A stretch of DNA of 64,000 bases, taken from NCBI RefSeq assembly GCF_016862895.1, contig NZ_BONV01000013.1, forward strand, positions 62,001 to 126,000. Reading direction: 5' to 3'. The position numbers were made by a program, and so were the translations under genes. Below are positions 15,451 to 24,697 of the stretch, piece after piece. The DNA is from Planotetraspora kaengkrachanensis. GTDB taxonomy: Bacteria > Actinomycetota > Actinomycetes > Streptosporangiales > Streptosporangiaceae. Position 1 is the first letter of the stretch. Every line of letters begins with the position of its first letter. The notes under the pieces were generated by a model. That model ran no database searches. It worked only from the letters and a program-made list of their open reading frames with translations, and was not told where the DNA came from.

Positions 15451-18400
15451 GCGAGCTTCGCCAGATCGTCAGATGATCGTCGGCGTATCCGGTGGACCTG
15501 CCGATCGCCAGCACGCGGGTCCCGGAAACGGCCACGGCTCCCAGCCACTGCGTGCCTGCGCCGCCCAGGCCGTCCTGGGTGAGCGCCTGACGGGTCCAGG
15601 CGAGGCCGTCCTCGGAGATCCACGCGGCGCTGTCGCCCTCGCCCGCCGGGCCGTGCGAACCGACGGCGACGAGGCCGCCGCCCGCCGCGACGAGGTCGAG
15701 CACCACCGCGGTCTCGTCGGCGGGCAGAGTGCCGTACTCCCAGTGGGCGCCGTTGTCGGCCGACACCACGGAGAACGGGCGGACGCCCTCATCGGTGACC
15801 GCCGTCCCGATCGCGACGACTCCGGAGCCGGTGGCCACCACCTGCCGCAGTCCGGCCGAACGGGCGCCGTCGGGGATGACCCTGCTCGCCGGCGTCCATC
15901 GGAGCCCGTCGGAGGAGACCCAGACGACGCCGGTCTCGAGGTCGGCTCCGCCCGATCCGCCCACGGCCATGAATCCGGACGGCGTGGCGGTGACGGCGGC
16001 GAGGCGCACACCCGCTCCCCCGGCAGGCATCCCCGTGGCCGGCACCCGGGTGAACCGCTTGAGATCGGGGCTGAACCAGAGCGCGGGCACCACGCCTGTG
16101 GCGCTGCGGTCGTCCCCGGCCAGGACGTATCCCTTGGGCCCGGCCGCGACCAGGCGCGGCGCGACGAGGAAGTGCCCCGCGGGGACCTCGAACTCCGGGC
16201 CCGCCTTCCATGACCTGCCGTCGGACGACGTCACCAGCAGCGGCCGGGTGACGGCGGGATCGGTCATCGTGCTGCCGACGGCCAGCCAGCCCTTCGGGCC
16301 GTGCGCCACGCTGGTGAGCGCCTGGCGCCCGCGCCCGCCGAGCAGCGCGGAGAGGCGGGCGTCGGTCCAGTTGGCCCCGTTGTTCCCGCTCGTCCAGATG
16401 GCGGCGTCGCCGTTGGCCGAGCCGACCGCCACGAACGCGCCGCCGGAGACCGCGACGTCGGCGGTGTCCCTGGCGAGATGGCTGAGCCCGGCGACTGAGC
16501 CGAGCGGCACGGACCTGGTGTCCTCGCCGTCCCCCGCCGTCATGAGGACCGGCAGGTTCTCCACGTCGCCGGCGCCGCGTTTGTCCCCGCCCGCGACGAC
16601 CAGGCCTGCGTCGGTGATCGTCAGCCCGCGCAGCGTGCCGGGGATCTCCCCCAGGTTCGCGGTCTTGGCCCACTTGCGGCCGTCGGCGCCCGTGTAGACG
16701 GCGTAGGTCTCCCAGGCGGACTCGACGACGGCCGCGACGCCCGCGGACGATGACGCGAGCCCGCGGACTCCCGTGCCTTCGGAGCCGAGCCCCCCGATGG
16801 TGCCGCACTCGCTCCACCGGGTGCCCTCCGGAGAGCAGTAGACGGTCACCTCGCCCGCCGCCGAACGCTGCCGGAGCGGCACGAGGACGAACCCGTCGCC
16901 CCCGGTCGCGAGCGCCCCCGGTTCGGGTTGCACACCGGCGAGGGTCGCGGCGGTCCCCGACCACGTCCTGCCTCCGTCGGCCGACCGGAGGATCACAGAA
17001 CCGGGGTCGCCGGGTCCGGGATCGGCCAGGGCGACGACCTGATCGCCCCGGGCGACGACCGCGCGCATGCCCCGCACCTTGTCGGGCGTGCCGATCTCAC
17101 CCGCCCTCGTCCAGGTCTTGCCGTCGGGCGACGTCCAGGCGACGGGTCCGATCGTTCCGTTCTTCAGCGCGGCCGAGCCCACGGCGACGAATCCCGCGGT
17201 GGTCCTGGCGACGTCCGTGATCCGGTCCTGACCGCCGAATGCCGCGAGTCCCTCGGGGTCCACCGCCGTCCATGCCCGGCCGTCCGCTGAAACCCACATC
17301 CCGCGGGCCGCCTGGCCCGCCCAACTCGAGACGTCGGTCCCGACGGCCAGCCAGCGGCCGCCGCCGCCCACGACCCGGCCGACCGCGCCCGCGCCTGCCT
17401 CGTAGCCCGCGGGGCCTGCGACGCGTCCAAGGTCCCAGTCGCGGCCGCCGTCCGTGGACACGAGGAACAGGGGGCGCGGCAGCGTGCTCGTGGTGTCGCT
17501 GCCCACGGCGACCACGGTCGACCCCACGGAGGCGATCGCGTTGAGTACCTGACTGGAGCCGTTCCCCGGCAGGCCGGGCGCGGCGAAGGCCGCGTCTCCC
17601 GACTGGCCGTCGCCGGCGGCGAGGCGCAGCCCGGCGGACTGCGGGGTCCGCGCCCAGTTGACCGCGGCCACTCCGAGCCCCGCGGCCACCAGCAGCACGA
17701 TCGTCACCACGATCGGGAACACCAGCCTGCCGGGCCCGAAGCGGCGCGGCGGAGTGAGCCGCCGGTGACGGCTGCCGTCTCCGGACCTCGGCGGGCCTAT
17801 GGCCACCAGCACGTCGGGGCGGGCGGGCCGGCCTCCCGGTGGGCGGCCGATCCGCTCGACCGGCTCCTGAGGGGGCCCGGAGTCCTGCGGATGCGCCGGT
17901 TCGGTAACGGGCTGGTACGCGGGTTCGGGACCCGGCTGGTGAACGGGAGGGTCGCCGGGCGACGCGACGGCCTCCGGCTCCGCGGGGATCTCCGGGCCCA
18001 GCCGGATGCCGCTCGGAGGAGGAGAGCCGGGGTCGCCCGCCGCCGGGGCGGGGGGCCGGTGCGCGAGAGTGCGGTCGTCCGCCGACGAGTACGGCAGGCG
18101 CCGTCCTCTGCGGGGGGCCGCGGCCCCGTCGGGATCTTCGGCGGGGATGTTCGCGCGGGGCGTCCGCGGAGGCCCTGACGCCACCAGTTTGTCGGGGGCG
18201 TCCACCAGCCTCCGCCGGGGCGATCCGGCGGGGGCGCCGGGACCGGAACCGCTCCCGGCGCCGACCTCGGACGCCGGACCCGCAGGACCTTCAAAACCGT
18301 ATGCCGCGCTCGGAGGGCCTTCGGAAGCCGACGCCGCGCTCGCAGGACCTTCGGAACCCGACGCAGCGCTCGCAGGACCTTCGGAGCCCAAGAGGCCGGG

Positions 18401-18898
18401 AGAGCCGGAGGAATCGGGCATCGGAGCCGTCGGGCCGGAGGGATCGGCGGAATCGGCGGGTGAACCAGACGGGCCTGAGGGGCCCGGCGGCGGCCCCGCC
18501 GCCGGGACGGTTCCGAGCGGGTCGGGCCGCGGAGGGGGTTTCTCCTCGGACCGGCGGTCCCCTGTGCGGCTGTGGCGGGGCTGTGCCGGGCCGGACGACG
18601 ACGAGTAGGGGCGACGCCCGGTTCGCGGCTCCCGCTTGCTCTCAGAGGCCTGTGCGCCGCCCTCCGGAGAGGGTTCCGGCTGCGGCGCCCACAGATTCTG
18701 GGCGCTCTCCGGCGGCGGGGCGCCCTCCGGCTCCTCCGCGTCCTCGGGCACGGGGGCGGCGAACGGGGGCATCGCCCAGGGGGAGACGATCGGAGGCGTG
18801 TGATGAAGGGCCGGGGCAGGTTCCGGGTGGCCCTCGTCGTGTGCTCTGTCGTCGACGGCATCCTGCCGTGGGCGGCTCTCGTGGGGGCCCGAGGCCAC
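15431..18898 (-). CDS. Very large membrane-anchored beta-propeller (Asp-box) protein
   Basis: An 1155-residue protein in three parts. Residues 1 to ~385 are a Pro/Ala/Gly/Ser-rich, probably cytoplasmic disordered region containing a decapeptide repeat. About 388-412 is a single transmembrane helix ([21 protein letters not shown]). The rest is an extracellular domain with about twelve Asp-box-like S-x-D-G-x-x-W motifs ([36 protein letters not shown] and others) with VAVG strands between them, as in sialidase/BNR beta-propellers. No catalytic residues of sialidases are evident. The GTG start has GGTAGGAGGT 7 bases upstream. Function unknown; surface sensing or binding is an inference. Confidence 0.85.
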   Translation of the reverse strand: MASGPHESRPRQDAVDDRAHDEGHPEPAPALHHTPPIVSPWAMPPFAAPVPEDAEEPEGAPPPESAQNLWAPQPEPSPEGGAQASESKREPRTGRRPYSSSSGPAQPRHSRTGDRRSEEKPPPRPDPLGTVPAAGPPPGPSGPSGSPADSADPSGPTAPMPDSSGSPGLLGSEGPASAASGSEGPASAASASEGPPSAAYGFEGPAGPASEVGAGSGSGPGAPAGSPRRRLVDAPDKLVASGPPRTPRANIPAEDPDGAAAPRRGRRLPYSSADDRTLAHRPPAPAAGDPGSPPPSGIRLGPEIPAEPEAVASPGDPPVHQPGPEPAYQPVTEPAHPQDSGPPQEPVERIGRPPGGRPARPDVLVAIGPPRSGDGSRHRRLTPPRRFGPGRLVFPIVVTIVLLVAAGLGVAAVNWARTPQSAGLRLAAGDGQSGDAAFAAPGLPGNGSSQVLNAIASVGSTVVAVGSDTTSTLPRPLFLVSTDGGRDWDLGRVAGPAGYEAGAGAVGRVVGGGGRWLAVGTDVSSWAGQAARGMWVSADGRAWTAVDPEGLAAFGGQDRITDVARTTAGFVAVGSAALKNGTIGPVAWTSPDGKTWTRAGEIGTPDKVRGMRAVVARGDQVVALADPGPGDPGSVILRSADGGRTWSGTAATLAGVQPEPGALATGGDGFVLVPLRQRSAAGEVTVYCSPEGTRWSECGTIGGLGSEGTGVRGLASSSAGVAAVVESAWETYAVYTGADGRKWAKTANLGEIPGTLRGLTITDAGLVVAGGDKRGAGDVENLPVLMTAGDGEDTRSVPLGSVAGLSHLARDTADVAVSGGAFVAVGSANGDAAIWTSGNNGANWTDARLSALLGGRGRQALTSVAHGPKGWLAVGSTMTDPAVTRPLLVTSSDGRSWKAGPEFEVPAGHFLVAPRLVAAGPKGYVLAGDDRSATGVVPALWFSPDLKRFTRVPATGMPAGGAGVRLAAVTATPSGFMAVGGSGGADLETGVVWVSSDGLRWTPASRVIPDGARSAGLRQVVATGSGVVAIGTAVTDEGVRPFSVVSADNGAHWEYGTLPADETAVVLDLVAAGGGLVAVGSHGPAGEGDSAAWISEDGLAWTRQALTQDGLGGAGTQWLGAVAVSGTRVLAIGRSTGYADDHLTIWRSSLTAGSR
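18281..18397 (-). repeat. 30-bp tandem repeat, about 3.9 copies
   Basis: Units begin at 18281, 18311, 18341 and 18371. They encode a decapeptide close to [10 protein letters not shown] within the disordered cytoplasmic part of the large propeller protein. The copies differ at several bases, so the array is not brand new, but the length may vary between strains. Confidence 0.8.
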
Positions 18899-19045
18899 GC
18901 TCAGTACCTCCTACCTCTGGCCCGGAGGGATATTAGGGACCGTTCCACCGCTTCTATGGCGAAGCGGACGCGATCCCCTTGATACCCCATCACCGTTCCA
19001 GAGCAACACGGGAACGCCGACGCGAACAGACCTCTCTAGTCAGAT

Positions 19046-20026
19046 TTATCGCGAGAGCGTCTGAATTGCCCTCTTTCGGGCGATTATCACGACCGCGAAG
19101 CCGTACACGGCGAACTGGACGGCCGTCCCGGCGATCGACTGCCACGGAAGGGCACCCTGGTTCAGCGCGCTCCCGACGTCTCCGGACGCGGCGGTGATGC
19201 CGAAGGCCCCCAGGTTGTTCATGACGTGCAGGGCGATGGGCGCCTCGAGACCTCCGGTGGTGATCGCCAGCCATCCCATGAGCACGCCGAACCCGAAGAC
19301 GTAGGCGATGCCCCAGTCCGTGTAACCGTGCAGGGACGCGAAGGCGGCGGCCCCCAGCAGGATGCCCGGCCACGGGCTCTTCAGGTAGGCGCCGAACGCC
19401 TGGATGACCCAGCCCCTGAAGGCGTACTCCTCCGCGGCGGCCTGGAAGGGCACGAGCAGCAGGATCACGATGAGGGGCGGCAGGAACCGGTCCCAGCCGA
19501 CCCAGCCGAAGCCCGGGCTCTCGCCGCTCAGCAGAAGCGTCCCCGCCTCGGCGAACTGCGCCAGCACGACCGCCACTATCGCGATCAGCAGGCACTGGCC
19601 CAGCCACGCCCAGCGGAGGCGGAAGGCCACCGACGAGAGCGTGCCTGGCGGCCGCCGCTGGATCGCCCAGGCGGCCCCGAGAACGAGCGGGATGGACAGG
19701 GCGATCACGCCAAGTTGGAATCCCAGATCGGCCACGGGGTCGAGGAAGATGCGCGTGCCGTCCATCGCCATCGGCAGGCCGGCCACGATCGAGAGCAGTC
19801 CCGCGGCCAGCCCCAGCCCGATCGACAACACGAGGAACGCGGCCACGATCGCCAGGGTGCCGGCGACGGGCCGCCACCATCGGTGGACCGACGTGCGGGC
19901 CAGTCTGTCGTAGCGAATCCCCGGCAGCGGCCGTACGGCCCACGGCACCTGCACCGGCTGCCACGCGTACGGCGCCCCTTGGTAGGGGCCCGGGTAAGGC
20001 CACTGGTAGGGCTGCGGTTCGCTCAT
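19046..20026 (-). CDS. CPBP family intramembrane metalloprotease
   Basis: A 326-residue integral membrane protein with a Pro/Tyr/Gln-rich cytoplasmic N-terminus (about residues 1-35) and roughly eight hydrophobic segments. The CPBP/Abi signature is intact: EEYAFRG (about residue 195, paired Glu and Arg), LHGYTDWG and LHVMNN (HxxxN). Such proteases resemble Rce1; bacterial substrates are mostly unknown, with bacteriocin self-immunity one known use. ATG 20026 has GGGGG just upstream. It is followed by the large propeller gene on the same strand after about 150 bases. Confidence 0.9.
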   Translation of the reverse strand: MSEPQPYQWPYPGPYQGAPYAWQPVQVPWAVRPLPGIRYDRLARTSVHRWWRPVAGTLAIVAAFLVLSIGLGLAAGLLSIVAGLPMAMDGTRIFLDPVADLGFQLGVIALSIPLVLGAAWAIQRRPPGTLSSVAFRLRWAWLGQCLLIAIVAVVLAQFAEAGTLLLSGESPGFGWVGWDRFLPPLIVILLLVPFQAAAEEYAFRGWVIQAFGAYLKSPWPGILLGAAAFASLHGYTDWGIAYVFGFGVLMGWLAITTGGLEAPIALHVMNNLGAFGITAASGDVGSALNQGALPWQSIAGTAVQFAVYGFAVVIIARKRAIQTLSR

Positions 20027-20159
20027 ACCCCCATTGTTCGCGCCGGGTCGCGTCCGCTCGCAGATGCCCCTCGACATTTGCGTAGAAGTCCACAGACAGA
20101 CGGGGCGCGAGCGGGTTCACTCGAAGCCAGAAGCCGTCGTGGACACCCAGGAGCACGCA

Positions 20160-20849
20160 ATGAGCCGGCTAGGACCCTTCTACACGCTGGCCGCGGGAGC
20201 GGTGGTCGCCGTCGCCCTCGGGGCGGCCAGCCTGAAGGCCGCCCCGACCTTCCAGCAGGTGGGGGCGCAGGACACGAACGCCGCCGCGGCGGCCCCTGCG
20301 GAGTCGCCGCCCGCGCCGTCCCAGGAGCCGTCGCAGCAGCCCACCGGCGAAGCGACGGAGGCGCCCGACCCCACGCCCAGGAAGGCCGACTACGCGGGAG
20401 TCGTCCAGGGCAACGGCGGACTGGTCGCGATCGCCGTACGCGATGGAAAGGCCGTCGCCTACTTCTGCGACGGCCGGATCGAGGCGTGGCTGAAGGGAAC
20501 CGCCGAGAACGGCACGGTCACGCTTGAAGGGAAGGACGCGCTGATCACCGCGGCTCTGGGCGGCGGGAAGGCCCAGGGCAGGCTCCAGGTCGGCGACGCC
20601 AAGTGGCGCTTCACCGCACCGCTGGTCAAGAAGCCGTCGGGCCTCTACCGGGCCAGCGCGGCGGTACGCGGAGCGAAGATCGTCGGCGGCTGGATCGTCC
20701 TGCCGAACGGCCAGGAGGTCGGCCGGGTGCAGATCGGCGGCAGCGGCGAGCCCGCCCCCCGCTACGTGCCGGGCACGTCCGTGGACTACTACGGCGTCAC
20801 GCTGCGGCCGGAGGAGCCCGACGCCTTCATCGACGAACTCGTCCGCTGA
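20160..20849 (+). CDS. Secreted or membrane-anchored hypothetical protein
   Basis: A 229-residue protein with a hydrophobic N-terminal segment (FYTLAAGAVVAVALGAASL, about 6-25), then a Pro/Ala/Gln-rich linker (about 35-75), then a globular domain with repeated beta-type segments (YAGVVQGNGGLVAIAVRDGKAVAYFC) and a C-terminal DYYGVTLRPEEPDAFIDELV. CAGGAG lies 7 bases before ATG 20160. It is paired with the DUF6529 gene 88 bases downstream, so the two may form an exported complex. No family recognised. Confidence 0.75.
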   Translation: MSRLGPFYTLAAGAVVAVALGAASLKAAPTFQQVGAQDTNAAAAAPAESPPAPSQEPSQQPTGEATEAPDPTPRKADYAGVVQGNGGLVAIAVRDGKAVAYFCDGRIEAWLKGTAENGTVTLEGKDALITAALGGGKAQGRLQVGDAKWRFTAPLVKKPSGLYRASAAVRGAKIVGGWIVLPNGQEVGRVQIGGSGEPAPRYVPGTSVDYYGVTLRPEEPDAFIDELVR

Positions 20850-20937
20850 CCCCACGCCCCCGCAGAGACCCCGCAGAGACCCCGCGAGCCGAGTGCCCGC
20901 GCCGAACCCTTCGCCGCCGTCGATCGAGGAGCCCTCC

Positions 20938-21489
20938 GTGACCCACACCACCGTCCTCACCAAGCGGAGCGTCGTCCCGCTGCTCGTCCCTCTCGGCGTC
21001 GGAGCCCTGGTCGCCGTCGCGCTCGGCCTGTACGGCAGGGTGCACGCCCCGACCGGCTTCGCCGTCGGCGTGGCCGGGTTCTCCGGTCCCCTGGCCATGA
21101 AGGCCTGGCTGACCACCGGCGCGGCCCTGCTCGCGATCGTGCAGGTCCTGTCGGCAATGGCGATGTGGAGCAAGGCGGGCACGCGGTCCGCCTGGCTCGC
21201 CCCGCTGCACCGCTGGTCGGGCCGGATCGCCTTCCTGCTGACGATCCCGGTGGCCTTCCACTGCCTGTACGCGCTGGGCGCCCAGTACGACAGCCCCCGA
21301 GTCATGATCCACTCGCTGCTCGGCTGCTTCTTCTACGGCGTCTTCACGGCCAAGATGCTCTCGCTGCCCAGACGGGGCCTGCCCGGCTGGACCCTGCCGG
21401 TCCTCGGCGGGCTCGTGTTCACCGCGCTGATCGGGCTCTGGCTGACCTCGTCGTTCTGGTTCTTCACCACACTCGGCGTCCGGCTGTAG
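20938..21489 (+). CDS. DUF6529 family membrane protein
   Basis: A 183-residue protein with about five membrane helices. Conserved histidines lie within or near helices (LHRWSGRIAFLLTIPVAFHCLYAL and MIHSLLGCFFYG), a layout like cytochrome b561/ferric-reductase-type heme proteins. I assign it to DUF6529 from memory. GTG 20938 (VTHTTVLTKRS) is preferred because GAGGAG lies 7 bases upstream; a GTG at 20893 is possible. Electron transfer to or from the secreted neighbour is a reasonable guess only. Confidence 0.78.
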   Translation: MTHTTVLTKRSVVPLLVPLGVGALVAVALGLYGRVHAPTGFAVGVAGFSGPLAMKAWLTTGAALLAIVQVLSAMAMWSKAGTRSAWLAPLHRWSGRIAFLLTIPVAFHCLYALGAQYDSPRVMIHSLLGCFFYGVFTAKMLSLPRRGLPGWTLPVLGGLVFTALIGLWLTSSFWFFTTLGVRL

Positions 21490-21499
21490 GACCCGGACG

Positions 21500-22441
21500 T
21501 CACGACGCGGGAGGAGTGAAGGAGGTCGTGCGGGGAAGGCCGGCCGCGCGGCCCTTGGCCGAGACCACGAGAGCCATCTTCCGTGAGGCCTCGTCGATCA
21601 TCTCGTCGCCGAGCATCACCGCGCCCCGCTTCTCGACGGTCGTGTAGTACTCGTACGCGTCGAGGATCAACTCCGCGTGGTCGTAGTCCTCCTGAGACGG
21701 CGAGAACACCTCGTTGGCGGCCTCCACCTGCGACGGGTGCAGCACCCACTTGCCGTCGAACCCCAGGGCCGCCGCCCTGCGCGCGACCTTGCGGAAGCCG
21801 TCCACGTCGCGGATCTGCAGGTAGGGCCCGTCGATGGCCTGGAGGTCGTGGGACCTGGCCGCCATCAGGATCCGCATGAGGATGTAGTGATAGGCGTCGC
21901 CCTCGTCGTATCCGGGTGGCTGCCGGCCGACGACGAGGGTCCGCATGCCGATGGACGCCATGAAGTCGGCGGGCCCGAACACCAGCGTCTCCAGGCGTGG
22001 CGAGGCTCCCGCGACGTCGTCCACGGCGACCAGTCCCCGGGCGCTCTCGATCTGGGCCTCGATCCCGATCCCGCCCTCCGGCAGGCCGGTGGCTCGCTCG
22101 ATCTGGCCGAGCAGGGTGTCGAGCCAGGTGACGTGGGAGGCGTCCTCGACCTTCGGCAACATCACGCAGTCGATCCGGTCGCCCGCACCCTCGACGACCT
22201 CGATGACGTCGCGGTACGTCCACTCGGTCGTGAGGTCGTTCACTCTGACGACCACGGTCTTGCCCGTCCAGTCGCCGTCGCGCAGGGCGGCGACGATGTT
22301 CGAGCGTGCGTCCTTCTTGGCCCCGGGGGTGACCGAGTCCTCCAGATCGAGGAAGACCTCGTCGACGGCCAGTCCCTGTGCCTTCTCCAGGAACCGGGGG
22401 TTGCTGCCGGGCACGGCGAGGCAGGAACGTCGAGCGCGCAT
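21500..22441 (-). CDS. HpcH/HpaI-type CoA ester lyase (CitE-like)
   Basis: A 313-residue (beta/alpha)8 lyase of the CitE/malyl-CoA lyase type. Visible landmarks are RSCLAVPGSNPRFLEKA at the start, the metal-binding region FLDLEDSV (about 30-37), RVND, LPKVEDA, IEAQIESARG (metal-binding Glu, about 130), FGPADFMASIG (Asp) and KWVLHPSQV near the C-terminus. It probably cleaves or forms a C-C bond in a 3-hydroxyacyl-CoA such as malyl- or methylmalyl-CoA; substrate not determined. ATG 22441 is set by homology; the binding site is weak. It is convergent with the DUF6529 gene. Confidence 0.9.
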   Translation of the reverse strand: MRARRSCLAVPGSNPRFLEKAQGLAVDEVFLDLEDSVTPGAKKDARSNIVAALRDGDWTGKTVVVRVNDLTTEWTYRDVIEVVEGAGDRIDCVMLPKVEDASHVTWLDTLLGQIERATGLPEGGIGIEAQIESARGLVAVDDVAGASPRLETLVFGPADFMASIGMRTLVVGRQPPGYDEGDAYHYILMRILMAARSHDLQAIDGPYLQIRDVDGFRKVARRAAALGFDGKWVLHPSQVEAANEVFSPSQEDYDHAELILDAYEYYTTVEKRGAVMLGDEMIDEASRKMALVVSAKGRAAGLPRTTSFTPPAS

Positions 22442-22714
22442 GGCCCACACCGTAGCGAGAAACGGCCCCGCCGAGCACAGGTGCGGGCGGGCGCGACCAC
22501 AGCCGTTCGTAGACCTGCTACAACCGGCACGCGCCAGGTGACCGGCTTGTCCGGTGTTGCGGGGGTGGGCAACTGTGCCTTCCGTACAAATCGCTCCACT
22601 TGTTCTTGGTGCCGCCCCCGTACGGCTTTCCTCGGCGCTGCCCAAGAATGGACATCGGCAAAGTGATCCTCCGCGCCGGTTCAGCCGGAGGCAACAGTCG
22701 AGAGGGAGCCATTC
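22442..22714. other. Divergent intergenic region, citE-like / bioY
   Basis: A 273-base gap between divergent genes, expected to carry promoters for both. I find no convincing -35/-10 pair, no clear BioQ/BirA-type palindrome and no recognisable riboswitch. The bioY binding site (gagaggga) is at its right end. Confidence 0.4.
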
Positions 22715-23281
22715 ATGGCCAACGCCGCCGCCGGGACCCGCCCCGCCGTACTGTCCGACCTCATCCCGGGCAGGCTCGTCCGCGACATCGCGCTGATCGC
22801 GGGCGCGGCCCTGCTCACCGGGCTGTCCGCCAAGGTCAGCTTCCCGGTGCCGGGCACCCCGGTCCCCGTGACCCTGCAGACCTTCGCGGTCCTGCTCTCC
22901 GGCGCCGCTCTGGGCCTGCACCGTGCCGCGATCAGCATGGCCCTCTACCTGGTCGCCGGTCTCGCCGGGGTGCCGCTGTTCGCCGCGTCAAGTGACGCGA
23001 CGCTCGGGTACGTGGTCGGTTTCTTCCTCGCCGCGAGCGTGGTCGGGGCGCTCGCCGGCAGGGGCGGCGACCGCACTCCGTGGCGGACGGTCGGCACCAT
23101 GGCCGTGGGCACCGTGCTGATCTACGCGATCGGCATGCCGTGGCTCATGGTCTCCACCGGCATCGACCTGCCGACCGCCTTCGCGCAGGGCGTCGTGCCC
23201 TTCCTGATCGGCGACGGCCTGAAGGTTCTCATCGCCGCCGGTCTCCTTCCGGCCGCGTGGAAGCTCACCGGCCGGAGCTAG
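22715..23281 (+). CDS. bioY: Biotin transporter substrate-binding subunit BioY
   Basis: A 188-residue S-component of the ECF-type biotin transporter. Six hydrophobic segments and the BioY signature are visible: SFPVPGTPVPVTLQTFAVLLSGAALG near residues 42-67, then LYLVAGLAGVPLF and GY(V)VGFFLAA. It can take up biotin alone or with an EcfAT module encoded elsewhere; no BioM/BioN genes adjoin it. ATG 22715 has gagaggga upstream. A small conserved gene follows after 9 bases. Confidence 0.93.
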   Translation: MANAAAGTRPAVLSDLIPGRLVRDIALIAGAALLTGLSAKVSFPVPGTPVPVTLQTFAVLLSGAALGLHRAAISMALYLVAGLAGVPLFAASSDATLGYVVGFFLAASVVGALAGRGGDRTPWRTVGTMAVGTVLIYAIGMPWLMVSTGIDLPTAFAQGVVPFLIGDGLKVLIAAGLLPAAWKLTGRS

Positions 23282-23290
23282 GCTGATCGC

Positions 23291-23641
23291 ATGAGCCTGC
23301 CGGTGATCGAGGAAGGCGCCAAGAAGTCGGGCGTCGTGTGGATCGGACGCCGACTGGCCTGGCACGCCTGGCATGACGGCGCGATCTACGTCGTGACCGG
23401 TGGCGGCGAGCAGGATCTGCCCGGCCTCACGGAGGCGGACGAGACCGAGGTCACGCTCCGCAGCAAGGACAACGGGGCCGAACTGGTCCGCTTCGCCGCC
23501 TCGGTCGAGATCGTCGACCAGGCGGCGGAGCCGGATGCGATCGCGGCGCTCGCCAAGGAGCGTCTCAACGCCCCCGACGCCTCCGGCCTGACCGCCCGCT
23601 GGGCCGCGCACTCCACGGTCGTACGGCTGACGCCCCGCTGA
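23291..23641 (+). CDS. Small conserved hypothetical protein
   Basis: A 116-residue soluble protein with strand-rich sequence (SGVVWIGRRLAWHAWHDGAIYVVTGGGEQDLPGL in pieces), then VTLRSKDNGAELVRF and a helical ALAKERLN stretch. It resembles split-barrel, flavin-reductase-like small proteins of actinobacteria, but no family is assigned with certainty. It begins 9 bases after bioY and is likely co-transcribed. Confidence 0.7.
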   Translation: MSLPVIEEGAKKSGVVWIGRRLAWHAWHDGAIYVVTGGGEQDLPGLTEADETEVTLRSKDNGAELVRFAASVEIVDQAAEPDAIAALAKERLNAPDASGLTARWAAHSTVVRLTPR

Positions 23642-23672
23642 GGAACGGCCTGCGCGCCCCTGGGGGCGTCGT

Positions 23673-24611
23673 TCACACCCGTACGGCCTCGGCGGCCTCC
23701 GGCGTCTCCGGCGCGAGCCGTACGGTCGCCGACTGGGCGAGCAGCGCCCCTGCGAGCACGATCAGGCCGCCCACGATCTGGGCGGCGCCCAGGTGCTCAC
23801 CGAGCAGGATCCAGGCGATGACCGCGCCGGCGATCACCTCCAGTGAGGCGACGGTGGCGCCGACGGCGGCGGACAGGCGGCGGACCGCCGTCACCCCGGT
23901 GAAGTACGCGATGACCGTGGCGACCAGCACGAGCCACAGAACGGCACCCGCCACCGGGAGGGAGTGGCCGCCGAGTGCGACGGTGGTGCCGAACGCCTCC
24001 CACGGGATGTTCCAGGGCTGCGAGATCGGCAGCAGGACGACCGCCGAGCCGGCCATCCCCCAGGCGATGAGGCCGAACGTGTCCACGTCATCGGAGAATG
24101 AATCACTCATCAGGAAATATCCGGCGCAGCACGCGCCCGCGACGAGGGCGATCGCAAGCCCCAGCGCGTCGAGCCGCAGGCCCTCCCAGACCTGGACCAC
24201 GATCGCCAGTCCGACGACGGCGATCAGCGCGCCGAGGTAGGCCGCCCGCGGCAGCCGTACCCGCCGGACGAATCGCACCCACAACACGACGATGACGGGA
24301 GAGGTGTACTCGATGAGCAGCGCGATGCCGACCGGCAGCCGCGTGATGGCCAGGAAGAACAGGGTCTGGACCGCCGCGACCGCGACGACCGCGTATGCGA
24401 CCAAGAACGGCAGGCGCGCACGGGGGATGCGCAACGCCCGTGGCCGGACGATCGCGAGGGCCAGGATCAGGAGCACCCCGGATCCGGCCATGCGCACCCA
24501 GACGGATTCCAGTGGTGTGAGACCGGCGGCTCCGAGGTATTTGGCCATCGGGCCGGAGAACCCGAAACAGACGGCCGAAACGAACGCGATCGCCAGGCTC
24601 ACAGCCCGCAT
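23673..24611 (-). CDS. EamA/DMT-family transporter
   Basis: A 312-residue permease with ten predicted membrane helices in two EamA repeats (first near FVSAVCFGFSGPMAKYLG, second near GYFLMSDSFSDDVDTFGLIAWGMAG). Drug/metabolite transporter superfamily; substrate unknown, typically amino acids, nucleosides or other metabolites outward. ATG 24611 is preferred over GTG 24617 because CAGGTGG then has workable spacing. Divergent from the MgtE-N gene. Confidence 0.88.
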   Translation of the reverse strand: MRAVSLAIAFVSAVCFGFSGPMAKYLGAAGLTPLESVWVRMAGSGVLLILALAIVRPRALRIPRARLPFLVAYAVVAVAAVQTLFFLAITRLPVGIALLIEYTSPVIVVLWVRFVRRVRLPRAAYLGALIAVVGLAIVVQVWEGLRLDALGLAIALVAGACCAGYFLMSDSFSDDVDTFGLIAWGMAGSAVVLLPISQPWNIPWEAFGTTVALGGHSLPVAGAVLWLVLVATVIAYFTGVTAVRRLSAAVGATVASLEVIAGAVIAWILLGEHLGAAQIVGGLIVLAGALLAQSATVRLAPETPEAAEAVRV

Positions 24612-24697
24612 GCCCACCTGCCCATGTAATTACTGTTAGGTGCTCTTGATGCTGTCATATCGGTATCTTGCTCGCATCTACGCGTAGCCTGAACAGC

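Noticed and set aside
15789-16964. 391-codon alternative minus-strand frame inside the propeller gene
   Set aside because: Arg/Gly-rich out-of-frame shadow; the propeller frame has regular Asp-box motifs throughout.
22442-22714. Biotin-responsive riboswitch or BioQ site before bioY
   Set aside because: No biotin riboswitch class is known to me and no clear palindrome is visible, so no regulatory claim is made.
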